A stretch of DNA of 64,000 bases from a virus, in IMG/VR virus record IMGVR_UViG_3300027896_000024, positions 1-64,000 of that record. One strand, written 5' to 3'. A program made the translations under genes and the position numbers. This document shows positions 23,087-30,707 of this stretch, piece by piece. Position 1 is the first letter of the stretch; each line of letters opens with the position of its first letter. The notes beneath the pieces are model-generated. The model saw only the letters and a list, made by a program, of their open reading frames with translations, did no database searches and was not told the origin of the DNA.

Positions 23087-23806
23087 ATGAGCAAAAAGCA
23101 GAATAACGGCACTGATGATGAATCATTGGTATTCGCTGGCAAGGAGCTCACGTTGGAAGATGAGATGAACATTCTCAAGGGCGGGACAGTAGGCCTGGAA
23201 CAGTTCCTCGAAAACTTCCAGTTTCTGATTTTCGTCCTGGACGAGTCGGGTTCGATGCAAGACCGGCTGCCGAGTGGAGATACTCCGAAGCGTGAGGTTC
23301 AGAAGCGGATTATCAAACGGTATGTGGACGAGAAGATCGGACGCAAGGCCGGCACGATGAAGATCGGTGTTGTCAGCTTCGATGATGAAGCGTCCGTTTG
23401 GCTCCAGGGTTCGTCGGATCCGGTTGCAATCAAGGCCGCGGCGGACCAGTGCAGGGGCGGTGGCGGTACGCACCTCGGGCGCGGAATTCTCAAGGGTCTT
23501 TCATTACTCCACCGGATGAAAGATTATATTCCCCGTCTCGTTCTTACGTCGGATGGTGAGGCACATGATCCGGCTCAGGCAATCGCCGGAGCGGAAGCGG
23601 CCAAGGCCAAGGGCGTCGTAATCGACACGGTGTACATTGGCCCTGGTGGGGGCGGTGACGTATATGCGGATAATGCGGCTGATCTTATGCGGAGAATCGC
23701 TGAGATCACCGGCGGCGTGTTCGAGCGCGTAAACAATCAGTCGGAATTCGAAACCAAGTTTTTCGATGTGATCAAGCGCCCGTTGCTTGCAACCAGTTTG
23801 AAGTAG
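23087..23806 (+). CDS. von Willebrand factor A (VWA) domain protein
   Basis: 239 aa. A complete MIDAS set is visible: DESGS (residues 52-56), a GGGGTHL threonine motif near residue 127, and LVLTSDGEAHD. The strands VSFDDEASVW and VVIDTVYIG fit the Rossmann-type VWA fold. No signal peptide or MoxR-type ATPase partner nearby. It could be a metal-dependent adhesion/assembly factor acting in the host cytoplasm early in infection. Confidence 0.85.
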   Translation: MSKKQNNGTDDESLVFAGKELTLEDEMNILKGGTVGLEQFLENFQFLIFVLDESGSMQDRLPSGDTPKREVQKRIIKRYVDEKIGRKAGTMKIGVVSFDDEASVWLQGSSDPVAIKAAADQCRGGGGTHLGRGILKGLSLLHRMKDYIPRLVLTSDGEAHDPAQAIAGAEAAKAKGVVIDTVYIGPGGGGDVYADNAADLMRRIAEITGGVFERVNNQSEFETKFFDVIKRPLLATSLK

Positions 23807-23811
23807 TCCTC

Positions 23812-23864
23812 GCAGAGGGGGGCCGGTAACGGCCCTAATGCACGGGCCGGTCCCAAGTCCGGTC
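23812..23864 (+). ncRNA. Twister-like element, copy 6
   Basis: GCA-GAGGG, P1 GGGCC/GGCCC with a 6-nt loop, UAA-UGC-AC, P4 GGCCGG/CCGGTC (one G.U), loop UCCCAAGU. Five bases after the stop of the VWA gene. Predicted cut U23836/A23837. Confidence 0.75.
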
Positions 23865-23897
23865 GTCATTACAAACCACAAAAAGGAGAGAACGATC

Positions 23898-24599
23898 ATG
23901 GTATATGCTGATGATTTTCCAGAGCAACAAAAACAACAGGAAGCGCGGAAAGCGGCTATTAGGGCTCACAGGGCCGAGATGGACGCTAAGATCGAACAGT
24001 GCACGTTGGCCTTAGTCGTCGCGTTGGAAAACTATGGCCACAAGGTAGAACGGCATGGGCACAAGCAGGACGACAAAGTGATCCTCGGCGACATCTATCA
24101 TATTGACGGGGTGTACTTTTGGGATCTGCAGTTCTACGAACAAGGGCTTTACGCTCCTGGTGGATATCTCAGGGGTGCCGGAAATGGTAAACTGGCATTG
24201 CATTATCAGGATCCGAATTCAGTGCTTCAAAGGCGCGTTATCATTCGTGAGAAGAAAAGCGGTTTTGATTACAACACAATCGCCGCTACGTTGATAGCCT
24301 TGGCAGCCCCGTTAATACCGGCTGCTAAGGAACGGTTGGAGCGGGAAGCGAAGCAGGCCGAGGCCAACGCCAAAGCGGAACAGATCCGGGACATGGCGAG
24401 CGCTTTACAGCAACAGTTTCGGAGCAAAACGTTGACGAACTTGAGTATTCAATATCAGAACTGGTGCGGCAAATTTGAGGTTTCGTTCAATACGGAGACC
24501 TTGGAAGAGGCGCAAGCAATTCTGAGCCGGTTGGTTCCGAATAAAACGGAATCGCCCGACGACGCAATCGAAGAAGCGAGGCGTAGAATACACGGTTAG
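23898..24599 (+). CDS. Hypothetical helical protein
   Basis: 233 aa from ATG 23898 (AAAAAGGAGAGAACGATC). The N-terminal 35 residues are a Gln/Arg/Ala helix; the middle has a beta-rich block GDIYHIDGVYFWDLQFYEQG; residues ~150-190 are again helical. No family recognised. Expressed as a separate unit between elements 6 and 7. Confidence 0.65.
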   Translation: MVYADDFPEQQKQQEARKAAIRAHRAEMDAKIEQCTLALVVALENYGHKVERHGHKQDDKVILGDIYHIDGVYFWDLQFYEQGLYAPGGYLRGAGNGKLALHYQDPNSVLQRRVIIREKKSGFDYNTIAATLIALAAPLIPAAKERLEREAKQAEANAKAEQIRDMASALQQQFRSKTLTNLSIQYQNWCGKFEVSFNTETLEEAQAILSRLVPNKTESPDDAIEEARRRIHG

Positions 24600-24673
24600 C
24601 AGAGGGGGGCGAGCTAACACAGTCGCCCTAATGCACTAGTACATTCTTTAAGTACTAATGGTCCCAAGTCCAT
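24599..24673 (+). ncRNA. Twister-like element, copy 7 (with extra hairpin)
   Basis: GCA-GAGGG, P1 GGGCGA/TCGCCC, UAA-UGC-AC, extra hairpin TAGTAC/GTACTA, P4 ATGG/CCAT, loop UCCCAAGU. Starts on the G of the upstream UAG. Predicted cut U24629/A24630. Confidence 0.75.
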
Positions 24674-24701
24674 AAACAAAAAAGAGAGAAGAGGAGATAA
24701 C

Positions 24702-25466
24702 ATGAACCCAAGGAAGCTGTTGGCACAGCTCAGGCGGGTGTATTCACAGTTTACCAAAATGGCTAAGCAGCCGATCGAGGACAGGAACAAGTTGCTCGTA
24801 TCTGCGGTGGCCATAATGGATGCTGTAGTGCGCCTGGCAATTGTTCAATACAAATCGCAACTGCCTCAGAACGCGGCCAAGCTTTTCGATATCGCGGGAA
24901 AGTGCAGAGCTAGGGCGATGAGTACAACATTCAACGAAGAGAAGGATTTATCACTTCGGATAGCACTTCTGAAAATGGAACAAATGATTCCCATGTTAAG
25001 CCCGCCGGCGTTTCAGCTCTATATTGACAAGTTCAATCTTAGGGCGTCGGCACATAAAGAGGGCAAGTCGGCCAAAGGTCCCAAAGCACCACGGGCACCA
25101 AGAACACCGGCGAGCGCCCAGCCTCAAAATCAGTATGGTGTACGGCGGAAGTTTTCTCCGGTGCCTCAAATAGTACCGGTTGGTTCGCCGCTGATTATCA
25201 ACATTCTATTTGCTAATCTAAAGACCCCGTTCAGGGCGTCTTCGGCAAAGGCAAAGGCATTTCGTTTCTGGTTCGAGGACTTCCGTACTAAGGAAGAGGT
25301 CGCTCAATACCTGAACCAGGTTACCAACGGGAAGGGCAAATCGCTAGTCTGGTTACTCTGGAACAAGAGGAACGGCGGCGACGAGTCGATGCACTGGTCG
25401 TTTATTCAAAAGGGCAACAAGAGCAAGCTGGTTGTATGCGATCCGACCAAGCTTCCGAAACCATAG
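24702..25466 (+). CDS. Two-domain protein sharing a C-terminal domain with the 34305 product
   Basis: 254 aa. Residues 1-115 form a helical domain; residues ~118-160 are a Pro/Ala/Lys linker; residues ~175-250 form a domain containing TPFRASSAKAKAF, and GGDESMHW followed by a LVV strand. The same pattern (TPFRAGSAKEKAF ... GGDKSMSW ... LIV) ends the protein at 34305-35120, so the two share a module that may bind a common partner or nucleic acid. Function unknown. Confidence 0.65.
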   Translation: MNPRKLLAQLRRVYSQFTKMAKQPIEDRNKLLVSAVAIMDAVVRLAIVQYKSQLPQNAAKLFDIAGKCRARAMSTTFNEEKDLSLRIALLKMEQMIPMLSPPAFQLYIDKFNLRASAHKEGKSAKGPKAPRAPRTPASAQPQNQYGVRRKFSPVPQIVPVGSPLIINILFANLKTPFRASSAKAKAFRFWFEDFRTKEEVAQYLNQVTNGKGKSLVWLLWNKRNGGDESMHWSFIQKGNKSKLVVCDPTKLPKP

Positions 25467-25529
25467 CAGAGGGGCAGCAGGCCTGAGGAACCTGCTGCTA
25501 ATGCACATTCCGGGTCCCAAGTCCCGGAA
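25466..25529 (+). ncRNA. Twister-like element, copy 8
   Basis: GCA-GAGGG, 8-bp P1 GCAGCAGG/CCTGCTGC, UAA-UGC-AC, P4 TTCCGGG/CCCGGAA, loop UCCCAAGU. Starts on the stop-codon G. Predicted cut U25499/A25500. Confidence 0.75.
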
Positions 25530-25549
25530 CACAAAAAGGAGAGAGCAAC

Positions 25550-25768
25550 ATGGCAGAGATTTTGAAGTGCGAGAAATGCGGCCAAAAGAATAGGGTCGAT
25601 ATATCGCGTTTAGCTCAGTCTATGTGTGCTAAGTGCGGTTGTCCTTTATTTATTCGGCCAGCACCCGGAAGAGATCTTATTGGAGATCTGGCCAACAAGC
25701 TGGAAGCGGCAGCTAAGAATGAGAGGTTCCGTAGAACGCAGGAATACATTTATAGAAGTCGTAACTAA
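25550..25768 (+). CDS. Zinc-ribbon miniprotein
   Basis: 72 aa. CEKCGQKNRVDISRLAQSMC followed by AKCG gives a C-x2-C ... C-x2-C zinc ribbon (residues 7-32). The same layout, including K-N-x-VD-x-x-RL, begins the 26912 protein, so they are paralogues in their N termini. The C terminus is a charged helix. Possibly a nucleic-acid or RNA polymerase binding factor. Confidence 0.7.
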   Translation: MAEILKCEKCGQKNRVDISRLAQSMCAKCGCPLFIRPAPGRDLIGDLANKLEAAAKNERFRRTQEYIYRSRN

Positions 25769-25820
25769 GCAGAGGGGGGCCGAAAGGCCCTAATGCACGG
25801 CTTCGGTCCCAAGTCCGAAG
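25769..25820 (+). ncRNA. Twister-like element, copy 9 (minimal form)
   Basis: GCA-GAGGG, P1 GGGCC-GAAA-GGCCC, UAA-UGC-AC, P4 CTTCGG/CCGAAG, loop UCCCAAGU. At 52 nt it is one of the two shortest copies. Follows a UAA stop directly. Predicted cut U25791/A25792. Confidence 0.78.
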
Positions 25821-25844
25821 CGTCATTACAAAAAGGGAGACAAC

Positions 25845-26318
25845 ATGGAACCAAGACAGTTCGAGGCACAATGCTACAAAACACTGGAAGAGTACGATCG
25901 TACTTATTTCGGCAGCGTAGGCAGCGTGATCGGGATTCGCCTTACTCGGTTTGCTAGAGATTACGAAGCACTCCAGCAGTTCGAGGCAATAACGCGAAAA
26001 CGATTCGGGTTGGTTATGGTGACGCTGGGTATGTACGATTCGGAGTCTCGCCTGGTGTATCTTAATTACCACGTCAGGCACCTGGTAAATAAAGGCTACT
26101 TTACCACGGAGTTGCGGGCGGTCTTATACCATGAGTTGATTCATGCGGTCTTGTGCAATGCGCATCAGCCTATCAGGTTAGGGCTGTACCGCTGTTATTC
26201 ACAAGGCGGCCACGGACCTGCTTTTCAAAAGCTCTGGAACAGTAATAATGAGCTTCGAGAGGTAAACGTGCAGCCGTTATGTTCCGCGGTTTGGGACAGA
26301 ATGGAGAAGCGGCTATGA
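25845..26318 (+). CDS. SprT-like zinc metallopeptidase-type protein
   Basis: 157 aa. The active-site motif is YHELIHAVL (H-E-x-x-H, residues ~97-101) with GGHGPAFQKLW downstream, as in SprT/SprT-like (Spartan-type) domains. NYHVRHLVNKGYFTTELRAVLYHE also fits. It would be a small cytoplasmic zinc protease, perhaps cleaving DNA-bound proteins. The stop overlaps the next gene start (TATGA). Confidence 0.75.
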   Translation: MEPRQFEAQCYKTLEEYDRTYFGSVGSVIGIRLTRFARDYEALQQFEAITRKRFGLVMVTLGMYDSESRLVYLNYHVRHLVNKGYFTTELRAVLYHELIHAVLCNAHQPIRLGLYRCYSQGGHGPAFQKLWNSNNELREVNVQPLCSAVWDRMEKRL

Positions 26319-26896
26319 ACATCCAGGCGTTTTTCGATCAGCTTAAACTCGAACTCTCATTACTTAAACACACGGTGGATGATGAGTTCGAGATGTTTGA
26401 TAATAGGCCGCTTCGGTTAACGGTCGCAGGTTCCTTGGGATCAGATTCCCAGGCAATCGCATTCGGTTTCTACGGAGATCGAAAAGTGCTTCGGGGTGCT
26501 ATGAGCCCCGAGGCTATTGCTTCCGCGATCCATATGTATCTGCAAACCAGGAACGTAGGTACCGGGGCAAAACCACAACCGAACAGAGACATTCTCAATA
26601 CCAAACGGCCGTACGATCAGTACAAACAGTCACAGCAACAAAGACCTCATACAAAACCGATCAAGCCTCAGGAACCTAAACGTCGAGTTTGGGCAATGGG
26701 GCCGTCACAGTTTCAGGGTACACCGCTAGACCAGTTAAGGTTGGCGGACTTCGATGGTAAGGTTCAAACAGTCACAGTCAAGGGTGAGATCAAGACGGCA
26801 TCAGACCTGGTGTTGGCGGACTTGCCCGAAAAACAACAGCTTATGCTCAAGATACTTGAGCGGGCACTCAATAGGTTGAACAAACAGTTATCCTAA
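26315..26896 (+). CDS. Hypothetical protein coupled to the SprT-like gene
   Basis: 193 aa; start ATG 26315 set by overlap with the preceding TGA. The N-terminal ~95 residues are a compact domain (DEFEMFDNRPLRLTVAGS, AIAFGFYGDRKVLRGAM), followed by a Gln/Pro/Lys linker and a C-terminal helical part. Co-translated with the protease gene, with no RNA element between them, so they probably share an mRNA. Function unknown. Confidence 0.6.
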   Translation: MNIQAFFDQLKLELSLLKHTVDDEFEMFDNRPLRLTVAGSLGSDSQAIAFGFYGDRKVLRGAMSPEAIASAIHMYLQTRNVGTGAKPQPNRDILNTKRPYDQYKQSQQQRPHTKPIKPQEPKRRVWAMGPSQFQGTPLDQLRLADFDGKVQTVTVKGEIKTASDLVLADLPEKQQLMLKILERALNRLNKQLS

Positions 26897-26911
26897 AAAG
26901 GAGAGAACAAC

Positions 26912-27313
26912 ATGGCTAAGCGAGTTTTGACTTGCGGTAATGAGGATTGCAAGCAAAAGAATAACGTCGATATGGACCGCCTGAAGGCGGCCTACTGCGG
27001 GAAGTGCTCGTTTCCGATGTACATGGCCGTCGAACTCCAAGTTCGTGAGGACGAGGAGGAGGAATCGGTCGATGATCTGATTGACGAAATGGCCGGTGCG
27101 GAAGAGGACGATGAACCGGAAGAGGACGAGGAAGATGATTCGGAAGAGGAAGCCGAGGAAATCTTTCTCTGCCCGCTTTGTGGACAGACTGAGGTACCTG
27201 AGGAAGGGCGGGCCTGCTCCAAGTGCCTAGCCGCTCAGAAAAAAGCGGCCAAGGGCAAGGCAGGGGCGAAAAAACCCGCATCCAAGGGCAAGACCAAACC
27301 GAAAGTAAACTAG
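26912..27313 (+). CDS. Double zinc-ribbon protein with acidic centre and basic tail
   Basis: 133 aa. N-terminal C-x4-C ... C-x2-C ribbon paralogous to the 25550 product; residues ~46-85 are almost entirely Glu/Asp; a second ribbon LCPLCG ... CSKC follows (residues ~88-108); and the tail is Lys/Ala-rich. Such a charge layout suggests contact with both a basic protein and nucleic acid. Only 15 nt and an AAAAAGGAGAGAACAAC site separate it from the previous gene. Confidence 0.65.
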   Translation: MAKRVLTCGNEDCKQKNNVDMDRLKAAYCGKCSFPMYMAVELQVREDEEEESVDDLIDEMAGAEEDDEPEEDEEDDSEEEAEEIFLCPLCGQTEVPEEGRACSKCLAAQKKAAKGKAGAKKPASKGKTKPKVN

Positions 27314-27371
27314 CAGAGGGGACCGGGCCAGCACGGCCGGTCTAATGCGCAGTCCCGGTCCCAAGTCCGGG
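27313..27371 (+). ncRNA. Twister-like element, copy 10
   Basis: GCA-GAGGG, P1 GACCGG/CCGGTC extended by CC/GG with one bulged G, UAA-UGC-GC, P4 CCCGG/CCGGG, loop UCCCAAGU. Starts on the stop-codon G. Predicted cut U27343/A27344. Confidence 0.75.
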
Positions 27372-27420
27372 GCGCATTGTTAGTACTAACATTCATTCTC
27401 ACAAAAGGGAGAAAACGAAC

Positions 27421-27609
27421 ATGGCAATCAGTGCTGAAATCAAGGGCAAGAATTTGGTAGTGACGATTCCGGTTAACGATCCGCCTGAGCCTTCCGGTTC
27501 CGGCAAGTCGTTGGTGGTTGCGTCTTCGCACGGCAATCAGGAGACGACCTGCAAGGTGAACGGGAAGAACCTGGTGATCGGCCTGAACGCTTACATCCGC
27601 AACAAGTAG
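27421..27609 (+). CDS. Small conserved-type phage protein
   Basis: 62 aa: AEIKGKNLVVTIPVN, then SGSGKSLVVASSHGNQETT and NGKNLVIGLNAYI. This beta-rich pattern recalls a short protein seen in many phages and integrated elements (from memory); the GSGKS string is not in a P-loop context. Function unknown. Confidence 0.65.
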   Translation: MAISAEIKGKNLVVTIPVNDPPEPSGSGKSLVVASSHGNQETTCKVNGKNLVIGLNAYIRNK

Positions 27610-27668
27610 GCAGAGGGGGGCGGGCTAGTATAGCCGCCCTAATGCACAAGCCGGTCCCAAGTTCGGCT
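27610..27668 (+). ncRNA. Twister-like element, copy 11
   Basis: GCA-GAGGG, P1 GGGCG/CGCCC extended by GCTA/TAGC, UAA-UGC-AC, P4 AGCCGG/TCGGCT (G.U at the loop end), loop UCCCAAGU. Directly follows UAG. Predicted cut U27640/A27641. Confidence 0.75.
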
Positions 27669-27688
27669 ATTCAAAAAGGAGAGAACCT

Positions 27689-27955
27689 ATGGTACACGTT
27701 CCAAGGCAGTTGACTACGGAAGAGGCTATCATCGAGGCGTACGAGCTTACCTGGGATCAAATAGCCCCAGATATTCTAGGTCGCGATGAGACCGCCAGCG
27801 TCGATCGGGACACCGTCATGGATTGCTGCGCGGATCACGTTCGTATTCACGGCGCTATGTCCAAGGAAGTAGAGGCAGCGTACAAGCTGCTATCCTGGGA
27901 AGAAAAGAAGCGGTTGCTCAGGAAGGCGTTCCCGCACAAGACGTACGGATACTAG
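27689..27955 (+). CDS. Hypothetical acidic helical protein
   Basis: 88 aa with AAAAAGGAGAGAACCT site. Helical, with ADHVRIHGAMSKEVEAAY and a C-terminal basic helix. No motif recognised. Shares an mRNA with the next gene, because no RNA element separates them. Confidence 0.6.
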   Translation: MVHVPRQLTTEEAIIEAYELTWDQIAPDILGRDETASVDRDTVMDCCADHVRIHGAMSKEVEAAYKLLSWEEKKRLLRKAFPHKTYGY

Positions 27956-27965
27956 GGAGGTTTAT

Positions 27966-28166
27966 ATGGCAGAGATCTCCAGATGGGCAAACACTCAAGC
28001 TACCGCAGAGGTTGCTTGTCCCCGTTGTGGTATGCAGGCCGGTGTTGAGTGCAGAACTCCAAAGATGCGTAGGTTATTCACAATTCACACCGAACGAGGG
28101 AATGCCTATTTTGCCAAGATAGGTCGTGACGAATGGCTTCGTAGGTACTCAATATCAAAACACTAG
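27966..28166 (+). CDS. Zinc-ribbon-type small protein
   Basis: 66 aa. VACPRCGMQAGVECRTP ... HTERG gives a C-x2-C ... C ... H pattern seen in small phage/actinobacterial zinc-finger proteins. Preceded by GGGAGGTTTAT. The UAG begins element 12. Confidence 0.6.
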   Translation: MAEISRWANTQATAEVACPRCGMQAGVECRTPKMRRLFTIHTERGNAYFAKIGRDEWLRRYSISKH

Positions 28167-28219
28167 CAGAGGGCGGCCGGCAACGGCCGTAATGCACAGC
28201 TCGGGTCCCAAGTCCTGAG
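28166..28219 (+). ncRNA. Twister-like element, copy 12
   Basis: GCA-GAGGG, P1 CGGCCG-GCAA-CGGCCG, UAA-UGC-AC, P4 CTCGGG/CCTGAG (one G.U), loop UCCCAAGU. Starts on the stop-codon G. Predicted cut U28190/A28191. Confidence 0.77.
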
Positions 28220-28240
28220 TATAAAAAAGGAGAGAACAAC

Positions 28241-28684
28241 ATGGATACAATCATCGAAGATAAACATTCGTTGGCACATCTTGAACAGGTCGTGCGTAAA
28301 TTGTTCGAGAGGTTGGATGTTTCCGAACTTCGTCGTGGTCCGCATCCGATACCAACAGGGATAGGCGAAATCAAGATTGACGATGAAACGCTGGACGTAT
28401 TCGGCGGCCTGTGGGCGGTTGCGTGCGAGATCACAGTAACCCGAAAGTATTTGGGTGGCCGGGGCCGCAAAGCAAAAGTTCCTGGATTTGTGGTCGGCGT
28501 CGTAGTACATCATCATAATTATCCGCATGAACCGGATGATTACGAACCTGTTGAAACGGGCCAGTTCGAGTCACCTTACAAAGCCGCAGAGGCTCTGGCA
28601 TTGTTGTATTACCAAGACCGTATCAATAGTGCGATGGAGGACATCAGCATGGCAGAGGTTGCGGAGCAGTTCCACGAAGATTAG
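28241..28684 (+). CDS. Hypothetical protein
   Basis: 147 aa, mixed alpha/beta, with GFVVGVVVHHHNYPHEPDDYEPVETG in the middle (a His-rich loop) and an acidic helical C terminus. AAAAAAGGAGAGAACAAC ribosome site. No family recognised. Confidence 0.65.
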   Translation: MDTIIEDKHSLAHLEQVVRKLFERLDVSELRRGPHPIPTGIGEIKIDDETLDVFGGLWAVACEITVTRKYLGGRGRKAKVPGFVVGVVVHHHNYPHEPDDYEPVETGQFESPYKAAEALALLYYQDRINSAMEDISMAEVAEQFHED

Positions 28685-28734
28685 CAGAGGGGGGCCGCAA
28701 GGCCCTAATGCACGAGCTGGTCCCAAGTCCAGCT
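28684..28734 (+). ncRNA. Twister-like element, copy 13
   Basis: GCA-GAGGG, P1 GGGCC-GCAA-GGCCC, UAA-UGC-AC, P4 AGCTGG/CCAGCT, loop UCCCAAGU; at 51 nt the shortest copy. Starts on the stop-codon G. Predicted cut U28706/A28707. Confidence 0.78.
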
Positions 28735-28763
28735 AGGCAGATCACAAAAAGGAGAGAACAACG

Positions 28764-29300
28764 ATGGCTGATAAAGAGGTAGAGGCGACATATACCGAGG
28801 AGCCGTCTAAGTATCCTGTATTCGTGCAGGAGCTTATGGATCGCTTCAAGGCCGTTGAGCGCAAGCTAACGGAAAACAAGTATCAAATGGACGCAGAGTT
28901 AAAGCGTACCCAGGAGCGCCTGGAGGCCAGTTATACCAAGCAGCGGGATTTGGACGGGCAGAAGTTAATCGTTCATTTCCTGGAAGTGTTGGATAATCTG
29001 GATTGGGCATTATCACATGCTACTGAATCGGCCGACAGCTTTCATTCGGGTGTACGTCTAGTGGCGGATCTGTTTCGGAAGAAACTCCAGCAACTAGGCG
29101 TAGTACTCGTACCGTTGAAGGACAAGCCTTACGATCCGGAATTCGCGCAAGCTATCTTTGCACAAGAGGTAGATAAGCCCGAGTTACACGGCATCGTGCT
29201 TCAAGAACACGTCACTTGCTACGCGATTGATGCGACTATCATCCGTCCTGGTCAAGTGGTCGTAGGCAAGAAGCGGGAGGTGTCTAATGGTAGCGGTTAA
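28764..29300 (+). CDS. grpE: GrpE-like nucleotide exchange factor
   Basis: 178 aa. The N-terminal long helix/coiled coil (residues ~15-75) is followed by LEVLDNLDWAL, a helical block with LFRKKLQQLGV, and the beta-domain signature KPYDPEFAQAIF ... GIVLQEHVTCYAID ... IIRPGQVVVGK. These are in the order and spacing of GrpE, which releases ADP from DnaK. Cellular GrpE is of similar length. No DnaK or DnaJ gene is in the window, so it would act on host DnaK. Confidence 0.82.
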   Translation: MADKEVEATYTEEPSKYPVFVQELMDRFKAVERKLTENKYQMDAELKRTQERLEASYTKQRDLDGQKLIVHFLEVLDNLDWALSHATESADSFHSGVRLVADLFRKKLQQLGVVLVPLKDKPYDPEFAQAIFAQEVDKPELHGIVLQEHVTCYAIDATIIRPGQVVVGKKREVSNGSG

Positions 29301-29538
29301 GTGCTGTAAGTGTTTTCGGAATACCAACAAGTTCCGGTGTTGTTCCTGCGGTCACAGTATTTGTACTTCATGTAAAGAGCAGACTCGAAAATTACCGGTT
29401 CGCAAGTTGGTGAGTGACGAGGACTTGTTATTCCTGTTGGAAGTATTTGAACGGTCTGGCCAGTCATTATCCTATCGGGCCAAGGTGTACCGAGTAGAGG
29501 CTATGCATCGCGGTCTTATCAAGAAGGAGGCCAAGTGA
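29287..29538 (+). CDS. Cys-rich zinc-binding small protein
   Basis: 83 aa. CCKCFRNTNKFRCCSCGHSIC followed by CKEQ gives a dense C-x2-C ... C-x2-C ... C-x2-C pattern in residues 6-35, resembling a RING/B-box-like treble clef. A helical C terminus follows. Overlaps GrpE by 14 bp and the next gene by 4 bp. Confidence 0.6.
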   Translation: MVAVKCCKCFRNTNKFRCCSCGHSICTSCKEQTRKLPVRKLVSDEDLLFLLEVFERSGQSLSYRAKVYRVEAMHRGLIKKEAK

Positions 29539-29738
29539 AAAGGAAGAGGTTGATGGTCGTTGTACAACCGGTAACAAATCTCCCGGGCTTGTATACCTGG
29601 TCAATACAACGGGCTGGCCGGGTGATTGCGATATACCCGGAGACGTACAAAACAAAGGACTCGGCTATTCGTTATGCTGAGCCCTTTGCTCAGGAAATCG
29701 GAGCAACATTCGCTACCGAAAAGGAGGTACAGGGTTAG
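29535..29738 (+). CDS. Small DUF1508-like protein
   Basis: 67 aa. The pattern LYTWSIQRAGRVIAIYPETYKTKDSAI resembles the strand-strand-helix DUF1508/YegP repeat (F-x-F-x-L ... G-x-V-I-x-x-S-x-x-Y). Weak, but size and pattern fit. The UAG begins element 14. Confidence 0.5.
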   Translation: MKRKRLMVVVQPVTNLPGLYTWSIQRAGRVIAIYPETYKTKDSAIRYAEPFAQEIGATFATEKEVQG

Positions 29739-29795
29739 CAGAGGGGACCGGTCTGAGGGCCGGTCTAATGCGCATGGTCGGTCCCAAGTCCGACC
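29738..29795 (+). ncRNA. Twister-like element, copy 14
   Basis: GCA-GAGGG, P1 GACCGG/CCGGTC with an 8-nt loop, UAA-UGC-GC, P4 GGTCGG/CCGACC, loop UCCCAAGU. Starts on the stop-codon G. Predicted cut U29766/A29767. Confidence 0.76.
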
Positions 29796-29808
29796 AAGGG
29801 AGGCACCT

Positions 29809-30477
29809 ATGAGGCGTATTTCTCGTGAGGGGTGGCGCCGGCGTAAGATCGCTGAGTACTACCAACGGCGGGACGATGAACGAATACAAAAAAGGGAGGA
29901 CAACATGATTACACCAGAATATGTTGAATGGGAAAAGGCTCAGGAGCGGGCAGCTTTTGAGTCTAAGATGCGCAGGGACGAGGCTTTGGAAAAGCAGTCC
30001 CAAGTGCAGCAGAGGAAGACAATGGCGGATACGAGCAATCAGGATTCAGCCGTGCCGGCACAGCTCAAGGACTTGATGTTGATATTCGCTGGTAATGCAT
30101 ATTTCACAATTCGAAACAACACAACAGGCAATCGCTTCACGTTTCGCGTATCGGTTTCAAAACCGAATCCACAATTTCCGAACCCGGTTCACTTCGTTAG
30201 TGTACTCTGCGGGCCGGATAACCGTACGAACTATGCGTATATCGGGTTCGTCAGCAAAGCACTTCAATATCGGCACGCAGTCAAGTCAATCATCACGGAA
30301 CAAGCGGTATCTGTTCAAGCTTTCAAATGGTTACTGGCTAGGGTAGCTACTAAGCAGCCCTTGCCTCCCGAAGTGCAGATCTGGCACGAGGGTCGGTGTT
30401 GCCGATGTGGCCGAATGCTAACAGTTCCTGAGTCCATTGAGCACGGCCTAGGGCCGGAATGCTACGGGAGGATATGA
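29809..30477 (+). CDS. Protein with C-terminal DUF6011-like zinc motif
   Basis: 222 aa from ATG 29809 (AAGGGAGGCACCT upstream). An in-frame ATG at 29905 has an even stronger AAAAAAGGGAGGACAAC site matching the operon style and would give 190 aa; both may be used. The N-terminal part is very basic and helical. The C-terminal end CCRCGRMLTVPESIEHGLGP plus EC matches the DUF6011 zinc motif (C-G-x-C-G-R-x-L-T ... S-x-x-x-G-x-G-P-x-C). ATGA junction with the next gene. Confidence 0.65.
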   Translation: MRRISREGWRRRKIAEYYQRRDDERIQKREDNMITPEYVEWEKAQERAAFESKMRRDEALEKQSQVQQRKTMADTSNQDSAVPAQLKDLMLIFAGNAYFTIRNNTTGNRFTFRVSVSKPNPQFPNPVHFVSVLCGPDNRTNYAYIGFVSKALQYRHAVKSIITEQAVSVQAFKWLLARVATKQPLPPEVQIWHEGRCCRCGRMLTVPESIEHGLGPECYGRI

Positions 30478-30707
30478 TGCGAGTTACTCAGATGGAACGC
30501 GCTGCGATTCTCCAGATGTTTGTACTCCCGGATGGTGTATCGTATCTCGGGGAGCAACCGGATCCGGCTGGCGGGTCGATATCACTTTATCACGATGTAG
30601 TCACAGGGTCGTCATTCATGGTTCACGAAGGCGAAAACATCGAGCAGGCGGTAAACAGAATCCGAGAATCATTTTTCCCGGAGGAATTCAAGGTTTGGGA
30701 AGCATAG
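30474..30707 (+). CDS. Small hypothetical protein, last of the ribozyme operon
   Basis: 77 aa; ATG 30474 overlaps the previous TGA. Small alpha/beta composition (GGSISLYHDVVTGSSFMVHEG). Unknown function. Its UAG begins element 15. Confidence 0.55.
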   Translation: MMRVTQMERAAILQMFVLPDGVSYLGEQPDPAGGSISLYHDVVTGSSFMVHEGENIEQAVNRIRESFFPEEFKVWEA

